A DNA stretch of 16,801 nt from DATADF01 sp046263155 (GTDB lineage Bacteria > Actinomycetota > CADDZG01 > WHSQ01): contig JBHELF010000120.1 of assembly GCA_046263155.1 (NCBI GenBank), positions 1 to 16,801 of the forward strand. Direction: 5' to 3'. A program made the translations under genes and the position numbers. The notes below the pieces were generated by a model, which was given only the letters and a program-made list of their open reading frames with translations, made no database searches and was not told the DNA's origin. The stretch's first letter is position 1, and each line of letters begins with the position of its first letter. This document shows positions 1 to 6,497 of this stretch, in pieces.

Positions 1-552
1 TCCCCCACCCGCTCCGGGGCGACCCTTGCCGGCCACGCGCACTCGAGCGTTGCTGCGTACGCCCGGTGGAATGCGGACCTTCGTTCCCGACTCGAGCGTG
101 ACGCTCGCTCCCTCCATCGCTCGCTCGAAATCGAGTTCGACCTCCGTCTCCAGGTCTGCACCCTGTTGCCTTCCCGCGCGGAATCCGAACCCGCCGAGCA
201 GATCTTCGAAAAGACCTCCCTCTCCTCCAAAAAGGTCCTCGACGTCGCCGACCGTGACTCGGACGTTTCCTCCGCCGCTTCGAGGACCGAAACCGTAAAA
301 GCGGTGGCCGCCGGCCTCGATGAGCCGGCGCATCTCGTCGTATTCGGCGCGTTTCTTCTCATTCGATAGAACCGAATGCGCTTCAGAGATCTCCTTGAAG
401 CGCGCCTCCGCCTGACCATCGGACTTGTTCGTGTCCGGATGATGTTTCTGGGCCAGTTTGCGGTAGGCCTTTTTGATGTCCTCTTTGGTGGCGGTCTTCG
501 GCACGCCGAGGACTTTGTAGTAATCCTTCTCAACCCAGTCCCGCTGCGCCAT
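1..552 (-). CDS. dnaJ: J-domain co-chaperone DnaJ, zinc-finger-less form (3' end beyond window)
   Basis: Third gene of the dnaK-grpE-dnaJ operon; 184 codons are visible before the left edge. It stimulates DnaK ATP hydrolysis and delivers unfolded clients in the cytoplasm. Residues 1-70 are a J domain with the HPD motif (KHHPDTNKS). The N-terminus MAQRDWVEKDYYKVLGV resembles actinobacterial DnaJ1. A short G/F-rich linker follows (residues ~84-124: GFGPRSGGG, DLFGGEGG, DLLGGFGF). Then comes C-terminal domain I (ADLETEVELDFERAMEGASV), which runs directly into LESGTKVRIPPG. The four CxxCxGxG repeats that DnaJ1-type proteins carry between these two segments are absent, giving a type II (class B) architecture in the position normally held by a zinc-finger DnaJ. 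The ATG at 552-550 shares one base with the grpE stop (TGATG), implying translational coupling. Family is certain; the C-terminus and anything downstream, such as an expected hspR, lie outside the window. Confidence 0.95.
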   Translation of the reverse strand, partial: MAQRDWVEKDYYKVLGVPKTATKEDIKKAYRKLAQKHHPDTNKSDGQAEARFKEISEAHSVLSNEKKRAEYDEMRRLIEAGGHRFYGFGPRSGGGNVRVTVGDVEDLFGGEGGLFEDLLGGFGFRAGRQQGADLETEVELDFERAMEGASVTLESGTKVRIPPGVRSNARVRVAGKGRPGAGGG

Positions 553-1154
553 CAGTTGTCTCCGTGGTCCTCCGAAACGGCCTCCTCTGCCGCGACATCC
601 GATCGATCGGCGGAGGGCGTCGCCACTACCACCATGGCCGGTCTCAAGAGCTGTCCCTTGTAGGCATAGCCCCTACGGGAGACCTCGCGGACGATGGGCT
701 CCGCCACCTCACGATCCTCGTGGGCGGCTATCGCTTCGTGAACCTGTGGATCAAACCTTTCCCCCAGCGCGGGAACCTCCTCGAGTCCCTCGCGCGCCAG
801 GGTGTCTCTGAGCTGACGGAACACGAGGGCTACCCCCTCGCCACCTTCGCCGTGGGAGATCGCGCGCTCAAAGTTGTCGAGGATCGGTAGAAGGTTCTCG
901 AGGAGCCGGCCCGTTGCGCGCTCGGTGATGCCCGCCTGGTCGCGCATCATGCGTTTGCGATAGTTCTCGAACTCGGCCTGCAGCCGTTGCAGATCACCGA
1001 GATAGTCGTGCTTTTCCTCTCTCCTGTCGCGTTCGGCGTCGGCGCCGACCGGCGGCACCGAAGAGGCGGTCGCGACCGGTGCGGCGTCGCCCTTTGGGTC
1101 ACGCCGCTTATCGCGTACGGGAACCTTGCGCGGTCGGTCGTCGGGGTCGGGCAT
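552..1154 (-). CDS. grpE: Nucleotide exchange factor GrpE
   Basis: GrpE (200 aa) is the nucleotide exchange factor that releases ADP from DnaK and resets the chaperone cycle. The first ~45 residues are charged and disordered-looking. A long helix follows, with DLQRLQAEFENYRKRMMRD at about 54-72. Next are the helical segment GRLLENLLPILDNFERA and the beta-rich head with FDPQVHEAI and RRGYAYKGQLLRPAMVVVA, all family signatures. Length is normal for actinobacterial GrpE. Its ATG (1154-1152) overlaps the dnaK stop by one base (TAATG) and its TGA overlaps the dnaJ ATG, so the three proteins are probably made by coupled translation from the dnaK promoter. No separate promoter was seen. Nothing odd. 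Confidence 0.97.
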   Translation of the reverse strand: MPDPDDRPRKVPVRDKRRDPKGDAAPVATASSVPPVGADAERDRREEKHDYLGDLQRLQAEFENYRKRMMRDQAGITERATGRLLENLLPILDNFERAISHGEGGEGVALVFRQLRDTLAREGLEEVPALGERFDPQVHEAIAAHEDREVAEPIVREVSRRGYAYKGQLLRPAMVVVATPSADRSDVAAEEAVSEDHGDN

Positions 1155-2998
1155 TACGCGGATCGCTCCTCCCCGCCCTCATCGACCACCTCGGCATCGA
1201 CGACGTCGTGGTCGCCGCCACCGCCCGAAGGCTCGGCCGCGTCCGGGCCCTGGCCCGCCGCGGTCTTCTGGTAGACGACCTCGGCAAACTTCTGCGAGGC
1301 GGTGACGAGCTGCTCCGTTGCCGAACGCATCTTCTCGACATCGGTTCCGCCGAGTGCATCTTTGGCTTCGGCCAGAGCGTCCTCGACGAACTTGCGATCG
1401 GATTCGTCGAGCTTGTCGCCGTGTTCCTTCAGGTGCTTCTCGGTCTGGTAGATGACGCCGTCCGCCTGGTTGCGCGCCTCGGCTTCCTCGCGGCGCCGAC
1501 GGTCCTCATCGGCGTGGGCCTCGGCCTCCCGGATCATCTTCTCGATGTCATCGTCCGCCAGCTTGGTGCCGCCCGTGATGGTCATGGATTGCTCTTTGCC
1601 GGTGCCTTGATCCCGCGCCGACACATTGACGATGCCGTTGGCGTCGATATCGAACGCCACCTCGATCTGGGGAAGGCCCCGGGGAGCCGGCAGGATGTCG
1701 GTGAGCTGGAACTTGCCCAACGACTTGTTGCGATAGGCCATCTCCGCCTCGCCCTGAAGGACGTGGATCTCTACGGAGGGTTGGTTGTCCTCCGCGGTCG
1801 TGAAGATCTCGCTTCGTTTTGTGGGGATGGTCGTGTTCCGCTCGATCAGTTTGGTGAAGATGCCACCCTTGGTCTCGACACCGAGAGATAGCGGCGTCAC
1901 ATCAAGGAGAAGAACGTCCTTTACTTCTCCACGAAGAACACCGGCCTGGATCGCGGCGCCCAGCGCGACGACCTCGTCCGGATTGACGCCCTGATGCGGC
2001 TCCTTGCCACCGGTCAGCTCTTTGACGAGGTTGCGAACCATTGGCATGCGCGTGGACCCACCGACCAAGATGACGTGATCGATGGCCGAGGTGTCTATGC
2101 CCGCGTCCTTGATCGCCTGCTGGAACGGCCCCTTGCACTTGTCCAACAGATCCTCGGTCATGCGCTCGAACTCTGAACGCGTGAGCGGCACGTCGAGATG
2201 CAGGGGGCCCTGCTCCGTTGCCGTGATGAATGGAAGGTTGATGTTGGTGCTCTGCGTGGAGGACAGCTCGATTTTGGCCTTCTCCGCCGCTTCCTTGAGC
2301 CGCTGCAAAGCCATCTTGTCCTTGGAGAGATCGACGCCGTTCTGATCTTTGAATGTCTTCACGAGGTGATCGATGACGCGCTGGTCCCAGTCGTCACCGC
2401 CGAGATTGGTATTGCCCGAGGTCGCTTTGACCTCAAAGACGCCCTCGCCCAGCTCGAGCAATGAGACGTCGAAGGTCCCACCGCCGAGGTCGAACACGAG
2501 GATCGTCTGATCGGTCTCACCCTTATCCAGGCCGTAGGCCAATGAAGCGGCAGTGGGCTCGTTGATGATGCGCAACACTTCGAGCCCGGCGATCTGGCCG
2601 GCCTCCTTCGTTGCCTGCCGCTGAGCGTCGTCGAAATAGGCCGGCACCGTGATGACCGCCTCGGTGACCTTGTCGCCGAGGTAGGCCTCGGCGTCGGCCT
2701 TTAGCTTCATCAAGATGCGGGCCGAGATCTCCTGCGGCGTCCATCCCTTTCCGTCGATGTCGATCTTTTCGTTGCCGCCCATCTTTCGTTTGATCGAGCG
2801 CACGGTGCGGTCGGGGTTGGTGATCGCCTGTCGCTTGGCGACCTCGCCCACGAGGATCTCGCCGCCCTTGGAGAAGGCGACCACCGAAGGCGTCACTCGC
2901 TGGCCCTCGGCATTGGCGATGACGGTCGGCTCGCCGCCCTCCAGAAGGGCCACGACCGAGTTGGTGGTGCCGAGATCGATTCCGACGGCCTTAGCCAT
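1154..2998 (-). CDS. dnaK: Hsp70 chaperone DnaK
   Basis: Full-length Hsp70 (614 aa), the ATP-dependent cytoplasmic chaperone. The nucleotide-binding domain has VGIDLGTTNSVVA (5-17), INEPTAASLAYG (145-156), VFDLGGGTFDVS (168-179) and ILVGGSTRMP (310-319). The linker DVLLLDVTPLSLG (361-373) leads into the substrate-binding domain. The helical lid ends in a Gly-rich stretch and the acidic tail DVVDAEVVDE. The segment around residues 60-90 lacks the ~24-residue insertion of Gram-negative DnaK, consistent with Actinomycetota. The ATG at 2998 is preceded by a strong SD, AGGAGG, 7 nt upstream. It is the first gene of the dnaK-grpE-dnaJ operon and is likely repressed by an HspR-type regulator through the HAIR-like site upstream. 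Confidence 0.99.
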   Translation of the reverse strand: MAKAVGIDLGTTNSVVALLEGGEPTVIANAEGQRVTPSVVAFSKGGEILVGEVAKRQAITNPDRTVRSIKRKMGGNEKIDIDGKGWTPQEISARILMKLKADAEAYLGDKVTEAVITVPAYFDDAQRQATKEAGQIAGLEVLRIINEPTAASLAYGLDKGETDQTILVFDLGGGTFDVSLLELGEGVFEVKATSGNTNLGGDDWDQRVIDHLVKTFKDQNGVDLSKDKMALQRLKEAAEKAKIELSSTQSTNINLPFITATEQGPLHLDVPLTRSEFERMTEDLLDKCKGPFQQAIKDAGIDTSAIDHVILVGGSTRMPMVRNLVKELTGGKEPHQGVNPDEVVALGAAIQAGVLRGEVKDVLLLDVTPLSLGVETKGGIFTKLIERNTTIPTKRSEIFTTAEDNQPSVEIHVLQGEAEMAYRNKSLGKFQLTDILPAPRGLPQIEVAFDIDANGIVNVSARDQGTGKEQSMTITGGTKLADDDIEKMIREAEAHADEDRRRREEAEARNQADGVIYQTEKHLKEHGDKLDESDRKFVEDALAEAKDALGGTDVEKMRSATEQLVTASQKFAEVVYQKTAAGQGPDAAEPSGGGGDHDVVDAEVVDEGGEERSA

Positions 2999-3046
2999 GA
3001 CTGTTTCCTCCTATTTCCCTACTGTCGTGACTTGTTACTACGCCAA

Positions 3047-3075
3047 ATATTAAACTTGAGTGTACTACTGTCAAC
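3047..3075 (-). promoter_or_regulatory. dnaK promoter with HAIR-like HspR operator
   Basis: On the minus strand, -35 TTGACA (3074-3069, consensus) is followed after 16 bp by -10 TAATAT (3052-3047, 4 of 6), about 48 nt before the dnaK ATG. Overlying it is GTTGACA-N7-ACTCAAG (3075-3055). The right half matches the HspR HAIR half-site ACTCAAG perfectly. The left half matches CTTGAGT at only 4 of 7 positions but has the exact 7-nt spacing, and it has effectively become the -35 box. HspR binding here would cover the promoter. The hexamers and half-site are seen; HspR control is inferred, since no hspR gene is in the window. Confidence 0.75.
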
Positions 3076-3158
3076 CTTGGCCTCAGTGCGGATATTCCAC
3101 CCGTTAGCCGCGCGGGTCCCCCGGGTAAAGAAGACGTCCCCCTGTATGGAGGTGAAAG

Positions 3159-3323
3159 ATGGCCGAGACGAGCCCCGACGACGTACGCCCGAGCCCGGAA
3201 AAGGAGGAGCGACCCCTGCCCGATCCCGCCGGGGAGGACTCCGAGCGACCCGACGAGGACGGGGCCACCGTCGAGGAGCAATCCGAGGATTCCTTTCCCG
3301 CCAGCGACGCGCCGGCCTGGTAG
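3159..3323 (+). CDS. Small acidic protein with C-terminal SFPASD motif (54 aa)
   Basis: A 54-codon ORF divergent from dnaK. The start is well supported by GGAGGTG at 3148-3154, 4 nt before the ATG. The protein is hydrophilic, rich in Asp, Glu and Pro, with no membrane segment or signal peptide, and is probably disordered. Its end, VEEQSEDSFPASDAPAW, resembles a motif I recognise at the C-terminus of many short bacterial hypothetical proteins (E-x-S-F-P-A-S-D-x-P-x-W). I know of no established function. It shares the 160-bp region containing the dnaK promoter and HAIR-like site, so heat or HspR co-regulation is possible but unproven. Its stop lies 3 bp from that of the convergent phosphoribosyltransferase gene. 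Confidence rests on the SD, the motif and the lack of any competing gene. Confidence 0.82.
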   Translation: MAETSPDDVRPSPEKEERPLPDPAGEDSERPDEDGATVEEQSEDSFPASDAPAW

Positions 3324-3326
3324 CGC

Positions 3327-3992
3327 CTACCCCTCCGCTCCCCGCTCGGACCGAGCCCGAGCCAGCAGGTCCCTTATCTCGCCGTCACCGGTCTGAGCGA
3401 AGTCCTCGTACCACAGACCCACGGCCTGGAAAGGCTCCGGGGTCATAACGCAGATCACCTCATCCACCGAGCGCGCCAGCTCCTCGCACGTATTGGCGGC
3501 CGCGGTTGGGACCGCGACCACGATCTTGTTCGGGCGATGCTCTCTGACTGCTTCTACGGCGGCGCGCATTGTCGAACCGGTCGCCAACCCATCGTCTACG
3601 AGGATCACGGACTTCCCCTCGAGCGCGACTTCCTCGTAGCCCTCGCGATACAGGTGATTGCGGCGTTCCAGCTCGGCGGTCTCCCGTTTGGTGGCCGCTT
3701 CGATAACGTCCTCCGGGATACCCCACACGGTCACCACCTCTTCGTTTAGGACCCGGACGCCGCCGGAGGCAATGGCCCCCATGGCCAGCTCCTCCCGCCC
3801 CGGCGTGCCGAGCTTGCGCACGAGGAACACATCGAGAGGAAGATCGAGCGCGCGTGCTACTTCGTAGCCGACCGGAACTCCGCCACGCGGCAAGGCCAGC
3901 ACTATGGCTTGGGGATCCCCTCGGTAGTCCTCCAGCCGCGAGGCCAGGACTCGCCCGGCATCAGCTCGGTCTTTGAACACCCGCTCTCGCAC
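3327..3992 (-). CDS. Predicted phosphoribosyltransferase (COG1926-like)
   Basis: A 221-aa type I phosphoribosyltransferase fold. The PRPP-binding loop is VILVDDGLATGSTM (129-142). Other conserved segments are LALPRGGVPVGYEVA (32-46), FLVRKLGTPGREELAMGAI (56-74) and FQAVGLWYEDFAQTGDGEI near the C-terminus. This matches the stand-alone predicted PRTases found in actinobacteria (Rv0571c-like) and other bacteria. No signal peptide or membrane segment is visible, so it should be cytoplasmic. Substrate is unknown; a base-salvage role follows from the fold only. The start is taken as GTG at 3992 with AGGGGG upstream; no better in-frame start was seen. It lies 89 bp downstream of the lipoprotein gene on the same strand and could be co-transcribed, though no strong terminator or promoter decides this. 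Confidence 0.92.
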   Translation of the reverse strand: MRERVFKDRADAGRVLASRLEDYRGDPQAIVLALPRGGVPVGYEVARALDLPLDVFLVRKLGTPGREELAMGAIASGGVRVLNEEVVTVWGIPEDVIEAATKRETAELERRNHLYREGYEEVALEGKSVILVDDGLATGSTMRAAVEAVREHRPNKIVVAVPTAAANTCEELARSVDEVICVMTPEPFQAVGLWYEDFAQTGDGEIRDLLARARSERGAEG

Positions 3993-4064
3993 GGCCGCCC
4001 CCTGGGGCTAGTGCTCCGGAGGTCAAGCCTCGCGCCCTCGGCCGCAGGCGGCAGTTCGCTTCAG

Positions 4065-4079
4065 TCGGGCGCCGCCCGA
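4065..4079 (-). terminator. GC-rich hairpin just after the GerMN gene
   Basis: TCGGGC-GCC-GCCCGA gives a perfect 6-bp stem with a 3-nt loop, starting 2 nt past the lipoprotein stop codon on the minus strand. No T-run follows, so it is at best a weak or Rho-assisted terminator, or an mRNA 3'-end stabiliser. Confidence 0.25.
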
Positions 4080-4081
4080 AC

Positions 4082-4960
4082 TCAGGGGCTGAGTGTTACC
4101 GGGATGCGGACCAACTTCGTGACCGAACCGTCCTCGGCTGAGGATTCGAAGACCTCGATGACGCCTTCCTGGGTCTCGCTCACCTGGTAGCGAACACGAG
4201 CTTCGTAATCCCCACGGCAACCGGTGCCACAGGTGGCCGTCGTGAAGGTCTCGGCGATGATGGCTCCTGCGGCATCCCTGATGCGGATACTCACGGTGGC
4301 CTCGAAGACGTTCGCCGTGCCCTGGATGAGAACCGGGTTCCCGACGCTTTCTCCGATGCGAGGGCCGGCGACGGTGATTGCAGGAAACAGATCCTCGAAA
4401 TCTTTGGGCCTAAGCGGTCGATCCGTGGGGATCCCTTCACCCGAGATCGATGCCTTCTGCTCGCCCTCGATCTGCAACACAACGCCGTCGACGGACGGAA
4501 ATTGTGCGAGCGTGTAAACGAGCTGAGCGACTCTCATTCGCACCGAGAGTGAGCCCCCACCCGATTCGAATTCGCGCGTCACATCCACCGTCGCGAGCCC
4601 ATCATCGATATCGAGTCCCAGAAGACGCGTGCCGGAGGGAACCTGTGTCTGCACCTCCGCGCGAGCCTCGTTGCCGGTGGGACCGGCGAACAGGCTCTCG
4701 ATCGCGGCGCGCCCGACCGCCGGGCCGGTCGCCTCCGTTCGATAGGTGGGAAACAACTGCTCGCCTTGATGGAACCAGACCTCGTAGGAAACAGATTGGG
4801 ACGGGCTTTCGGTCTCCGCCGTCGGCGACGCCGGCGACGTCGTTTCGGCGGGCTGGTCAACTCCGTCGGACGCGACCGGAGATCGCTCTGCGGCGCAGCC
4901 GCCGATCGTCATCGCGACCATGAAGATGGCCCCGATCTTCGAGAACCCGTCTGGCCTCAT
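4082..4960 (-). CDS. GerMN and Gmad2 domain lipoprotein
   Basis: Exported lipoprotein (292 aa). The N-terminus has a short hydrophobic stretch (KIGAIFMVAMTIGGC) ending in a lipobox with the lipidated Cys at 22. A Pro/Ser/Thr/Glu-rich linker (24-56) follows. Residues ~58-175 match a GerMN (sporulation/spore germination) domain: VWFHQGEQLFPTYR, AAIESLFAGPTGNEA, GTRLLGLDIDDGLATVDVT, and RVAQLVYTLAQFPSVDGV. Residues ~194-290 match the Gmad2 immunoglobulin-like domain (ITVAGPRIGESVGNPVLIQG). Such proteins occur in non-sporulating actinobacteria, so no spore role should be assumed; a cell-envelope scaffold is plausible. C244 and C248 (CGTGC) sit in a Gmad2 loop and could form a disulfide. ATG at 4960 has SD GGGAG 6 nt upstream, but that SD is inside a hairpin (4967-4990). 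It lies 86 bp after the degenerate GGDEF gene. Confidence 0.92.
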   Translation of the reverse strand: MRPDGFSKIGAIFMVAMTIGGCAAERSPVASDGVDQPAETTSPASPTAETESPSQSVSYEVWFHQGEQLFPTYRTEATGPAVGRAAIESLFAGPTGNEARAEVQTQVPSGTRLLGLDIDDGLATVDVTREFESGGGSLSVRMRVAQLVYTLAQFPSVDGVVLQIEGEQKASISGEGIPTDRPLRPKDFEDLFPAITVAGPRIGESVGNPVLIQGTANVFEATVSIRIRDAAGAIIAETFTTATCGTGCRGDYEARVRYQVSETQEGVIEVFESSAEDGSVTKLVRIPVTLSP

Positions 4961-4966
4961 GTCTGT

Positions 4967-4990
4967 CTCCCATTTCTCGCTAGATGGGAG
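4967..4990 (-). promoter_or_regulatory. Hairpin occluding the Shine-Dalgarno of the GerMN gene
   Basis: A perfect 7-bp inverted repeat, CTCCCAT (4967-4973) and ATGGGAG (4984-4990), with a 10-nt loop. In the minus-strand transcript the 3' arm contains GGGAG, the only plausible SD of the lipoprotein gene, ending 6 nt before its ATG. Folding would hide the ribosome-binding site. The inverted repeat is seen; translational control is inferred. Confidence 0.5.
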
Positions 4991-5046
4991 TTCAGACGCG
5001 CCGAGTGGCCTTTTGGTTGCCCTTCCCGCTGGGTGGGCGGCAGCTT

Positions 5047-5946
5047 CTAGGCGGGGGCCGGCGGGGTAGTCGATTGCCCGGTTGCGGCCTCCGGATGTTC
5101 AACCCGATCGATCTCCGCGAACGTTCGTCGCAGAGCCTGGATGGCTTCGTCGCCGTCGTCCGGATAAGTGATCGAGGTGGCCCCCACACGGTCTCGCTCG
5201 ATGCTCACACCGCGTTGAACCAGATACTGATGCAGACGATCCGCTAGTCGCTCCGTGAAGATGCGGGCTCCCTCGACGCCCGTCTCGGGCAAAACGCAGG
5301 CGAAGCGATGAATGGTCCCATCGAATCCGTGCACCGCGCGGTCCACCGTCCGCACCGCGTCCTGCAACATCCGCCCCAATTCCTTGCGGATGGTCTGACG
5401 CTGACGCCTGGTCAAGGTCTGCAAAGGAGCCACGGGGAAGTCGACCAGCGATATCGAGAAGATCGTCTGGTATCGCCGCGAACGAGAGACTTCGAGATCG
5501 GTGTCCTGGACGAAGAAGCGCGCGTTGAAAAGCCCCGTGTAGTCGTCGATCTGGTCGTACAGCTCGAGTTTCGTCAGCGACGACTGCAGCTGCTGATTGG
5601 CCCAGCCGCCGATAGCACCAAAGGCCAGGAAAGCCACCGAACGTGAGAGGAGCAGGCCGCCGAATCTCTCCACACCAACTGCATCGATCGCCGGGGCACG
5701 CAGGGCCGCGTAGGCGATCGCGGCAAGGACCGCTGCGATCACCCCGCCGCGTACATTCCAAAACACGCAAGCCACAAAGACCGGTATGAAGAGGAGGGTC
5801 GCCAGAACCTCGACGGTCTCGACGCGCCTCACATACATGACGGCCGCCGTCACCAGCAGAACGGCCAGTCCGGCCGCGAGAAGGAGTTGCCGCGCACGCT
5901 GATAGCCGAGTCCGCTCACCCGCGCCCAGAACCCCTCCTGAACCAT
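5047..5946 (-). CDS. Membrane protein with degenerate GGDEF-like domain
   Basis: A 299-aa integral membrane protein. Four hydrophobic helices lie at about 19-39, 46-64, 67-83 and 96-114. A short linker helix (NQQLQSSLTKLELYDQ) then leads to a GGDEF-type nucleotide-cyclase fold. Family hallmarks are D-DYTGLFNARFF (135-145), SRSRRYQTIFSISLVDF (154-170), and VRTVDRAVHGFDG followed by FACVLPETGVEGARIFTERL (215-234). Where RYGGDEF would stand the protein has GFDGTIHRF (207-215), so the metal- and GTP-binding signature is missing and diguanylate cyclase activity is not expected. It may act as a sensor or protein-interaction scaffold. ATG at 5946. It is divergent from the gene at 6020, and leads the minus-strand series with the lipoprotein and phosphoribosyltransferase genes. 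The fold call is confident; the role is unknown. Confidence 0.85.
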   Translation of the reverse strand: MVQEGFWARVSGLGYQRARQLLLAAGLAVLLVTAAVMYVRRVETVEVLATLLFIPVFVACVFWNVRGGVIAAVLAAIAYAALRAPAIDAVGVERFGGLLLSRSVAFLAFGAIGGWANQQLQSSLTKLELYDQIDDYTGLFNARFFVQDTDLEVSRSRRYQTIFSISLVDFPVAPLQTLTRRQRQTIRKELGRMLQDAVRTVDRAVHGFDGTIHRFACVLPETGVEGARIFTERLADRLHQYLVQRGVSIERDRVGATSITYPDDGDEAIQALRRTFAEIDRVEHPEAATGQSTTPPAPA

Positions 5947-5968
5947 GGCGGGAATGGTACGTGACGAG

Positions 5969-5984
5969 CCTTCGAATTTGAAGG
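5969..5984. promoter_or_regulatory. 16-bp near-perfect palindrome between divergent genes
   Basis: CCTTCGAATTTGAAGG is an inverted repeat with a single mismatched pair. It lies in the 73-bp gap between the degenerate GGDEF gene (start 5946) and the gene starting at 6020. Position and symmetry suit a dimeric repressor operator able to act on either gene. No known consensus was recognised. Confidence 0.35.
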
Positions 5985-6007
5985 TGTTCTTACGGCGGGG
6001 GCCGCCC

Positions 6008-6013
6008 TAAGAT
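6008..6013 (+). promoter_or_regulatory. Candidate -10 box implying a leaderless start at 6020
   Basis: TAAGAT (4 of 6 to TATAAT) ends 6 nt before the ATG at 6020, which would put transcription start at or within a base of the A of ATG. No SD is visible upstream of that ATG. The -35 region is poor (TGTTCT at a 17-bp spacing), which is common for actinobacterial promoters. Suggestive only. Confidence 0.35.
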
Positions 6014-6019
6014 TGATGT

Positions 6020-6475
6020 ATGCCTTCGATATTGCGCGATCGACTCGCGCTCTTCGCCTTGCTCGGAGCCTTCCTTATTCCGATAGCAATGTCGTCGCTG
6101 CGCGGTCTCACTCACGTCCTCACCTGTCAGGACGAGGCCGAGACGCCGTTCACTTTGCTGATTCAACCGGATGGAGAACCATTGGTGACGACCTCGACGC
6201 GCATCAAACGCGGCGAGCAGATTGGATTCTGCGGCGGCCTCACCCTGAACATGGGTGCTCGAGTGCTCGATTCGGGACAGGTCGCCATGGTTCTGCCGAT
6301 TACAAATACAAGCGAGTTTCTCTGGCGAGGGACCGTGAAGCTCACCCTCGGGAACACCTCGATCCCCGTGGATATAGGCGAGATTCCCGCGGGACAAACG
6401 GAACAAGACATAGTGGAACTCGATCTCGACGAAGGCACGCATGCCCTCGATGGGTCTCTACTGATCGGTCCCTGA
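6020..6475 (+). CDS. Unrecognised exported or membrane-anchored protein
   Basis: A 151-aa protein I cannot assign to a named family. Residues ~8-25 (LALFALLGAFLIPIAMSS) form one hydrophobic helix after a basic N-terminus, which could be an uncleaved signal anchor or a signal peptide. The rest is polar and probably a beta-sandwich. It has two cysteines, LTCQDE (36) and GFCGGL (71), which could pair if exported. Later segments (VLPITNTSEFLWRGTVKLTL, IPVDIGEIPAGQ) resemble extracellular domains that handle intramolecular or carbohydrate contacts, but that is only an impression. ATG at 6020 is chosen because it gives the hydrophobic N-terminus; no SD is present, and a -10-like TAAGAT at 6008 suggests leaderless translation. 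The DUF2993 gene begins 22 bp downstream on the same strand, so the two are probably co-transcribed and may share an envelope role. Confidence 0.72.
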   Translation: MPSILRDRLALFALLGAFLIPIAMSSLRGLTHVLTCQDEAETPFTLLIQPDGEPLVTTSTRIKRGEQIGFCGGLTLNMGARVLDSGQVAMVLPITNTSEFLWRGTVKLTLGNTSIPVDIGEIPAGQTEQDIVELDLDEGTHALDGSLLIGP

Positions 6476-6497
6476 ACCGTCCCTCGCTGACTTAGTC

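Noticed and set aside
1079..1891. 270-aa plus-strand open frame opposite grpE and dnaK
   Set aside because: It is antisense to two unmistakable chaperone genes, has no SD or recognisable domain, and reflects codon bias of GC-rich genes.
3993..4081. Extra small gene between the phosphoribosyltransferase and lipoprotein genes
   Set aside because: No start codon with an SD and no recognisable peptide; only GC-rich inverted repeats are visible.
4082..4960. Evidence of an endospore-forming organism from the GerMN and SpoIIM-like names
   Set aside because: Both families are common in non-sporulating actinobacteria; no other sporulation genes are present in the window.
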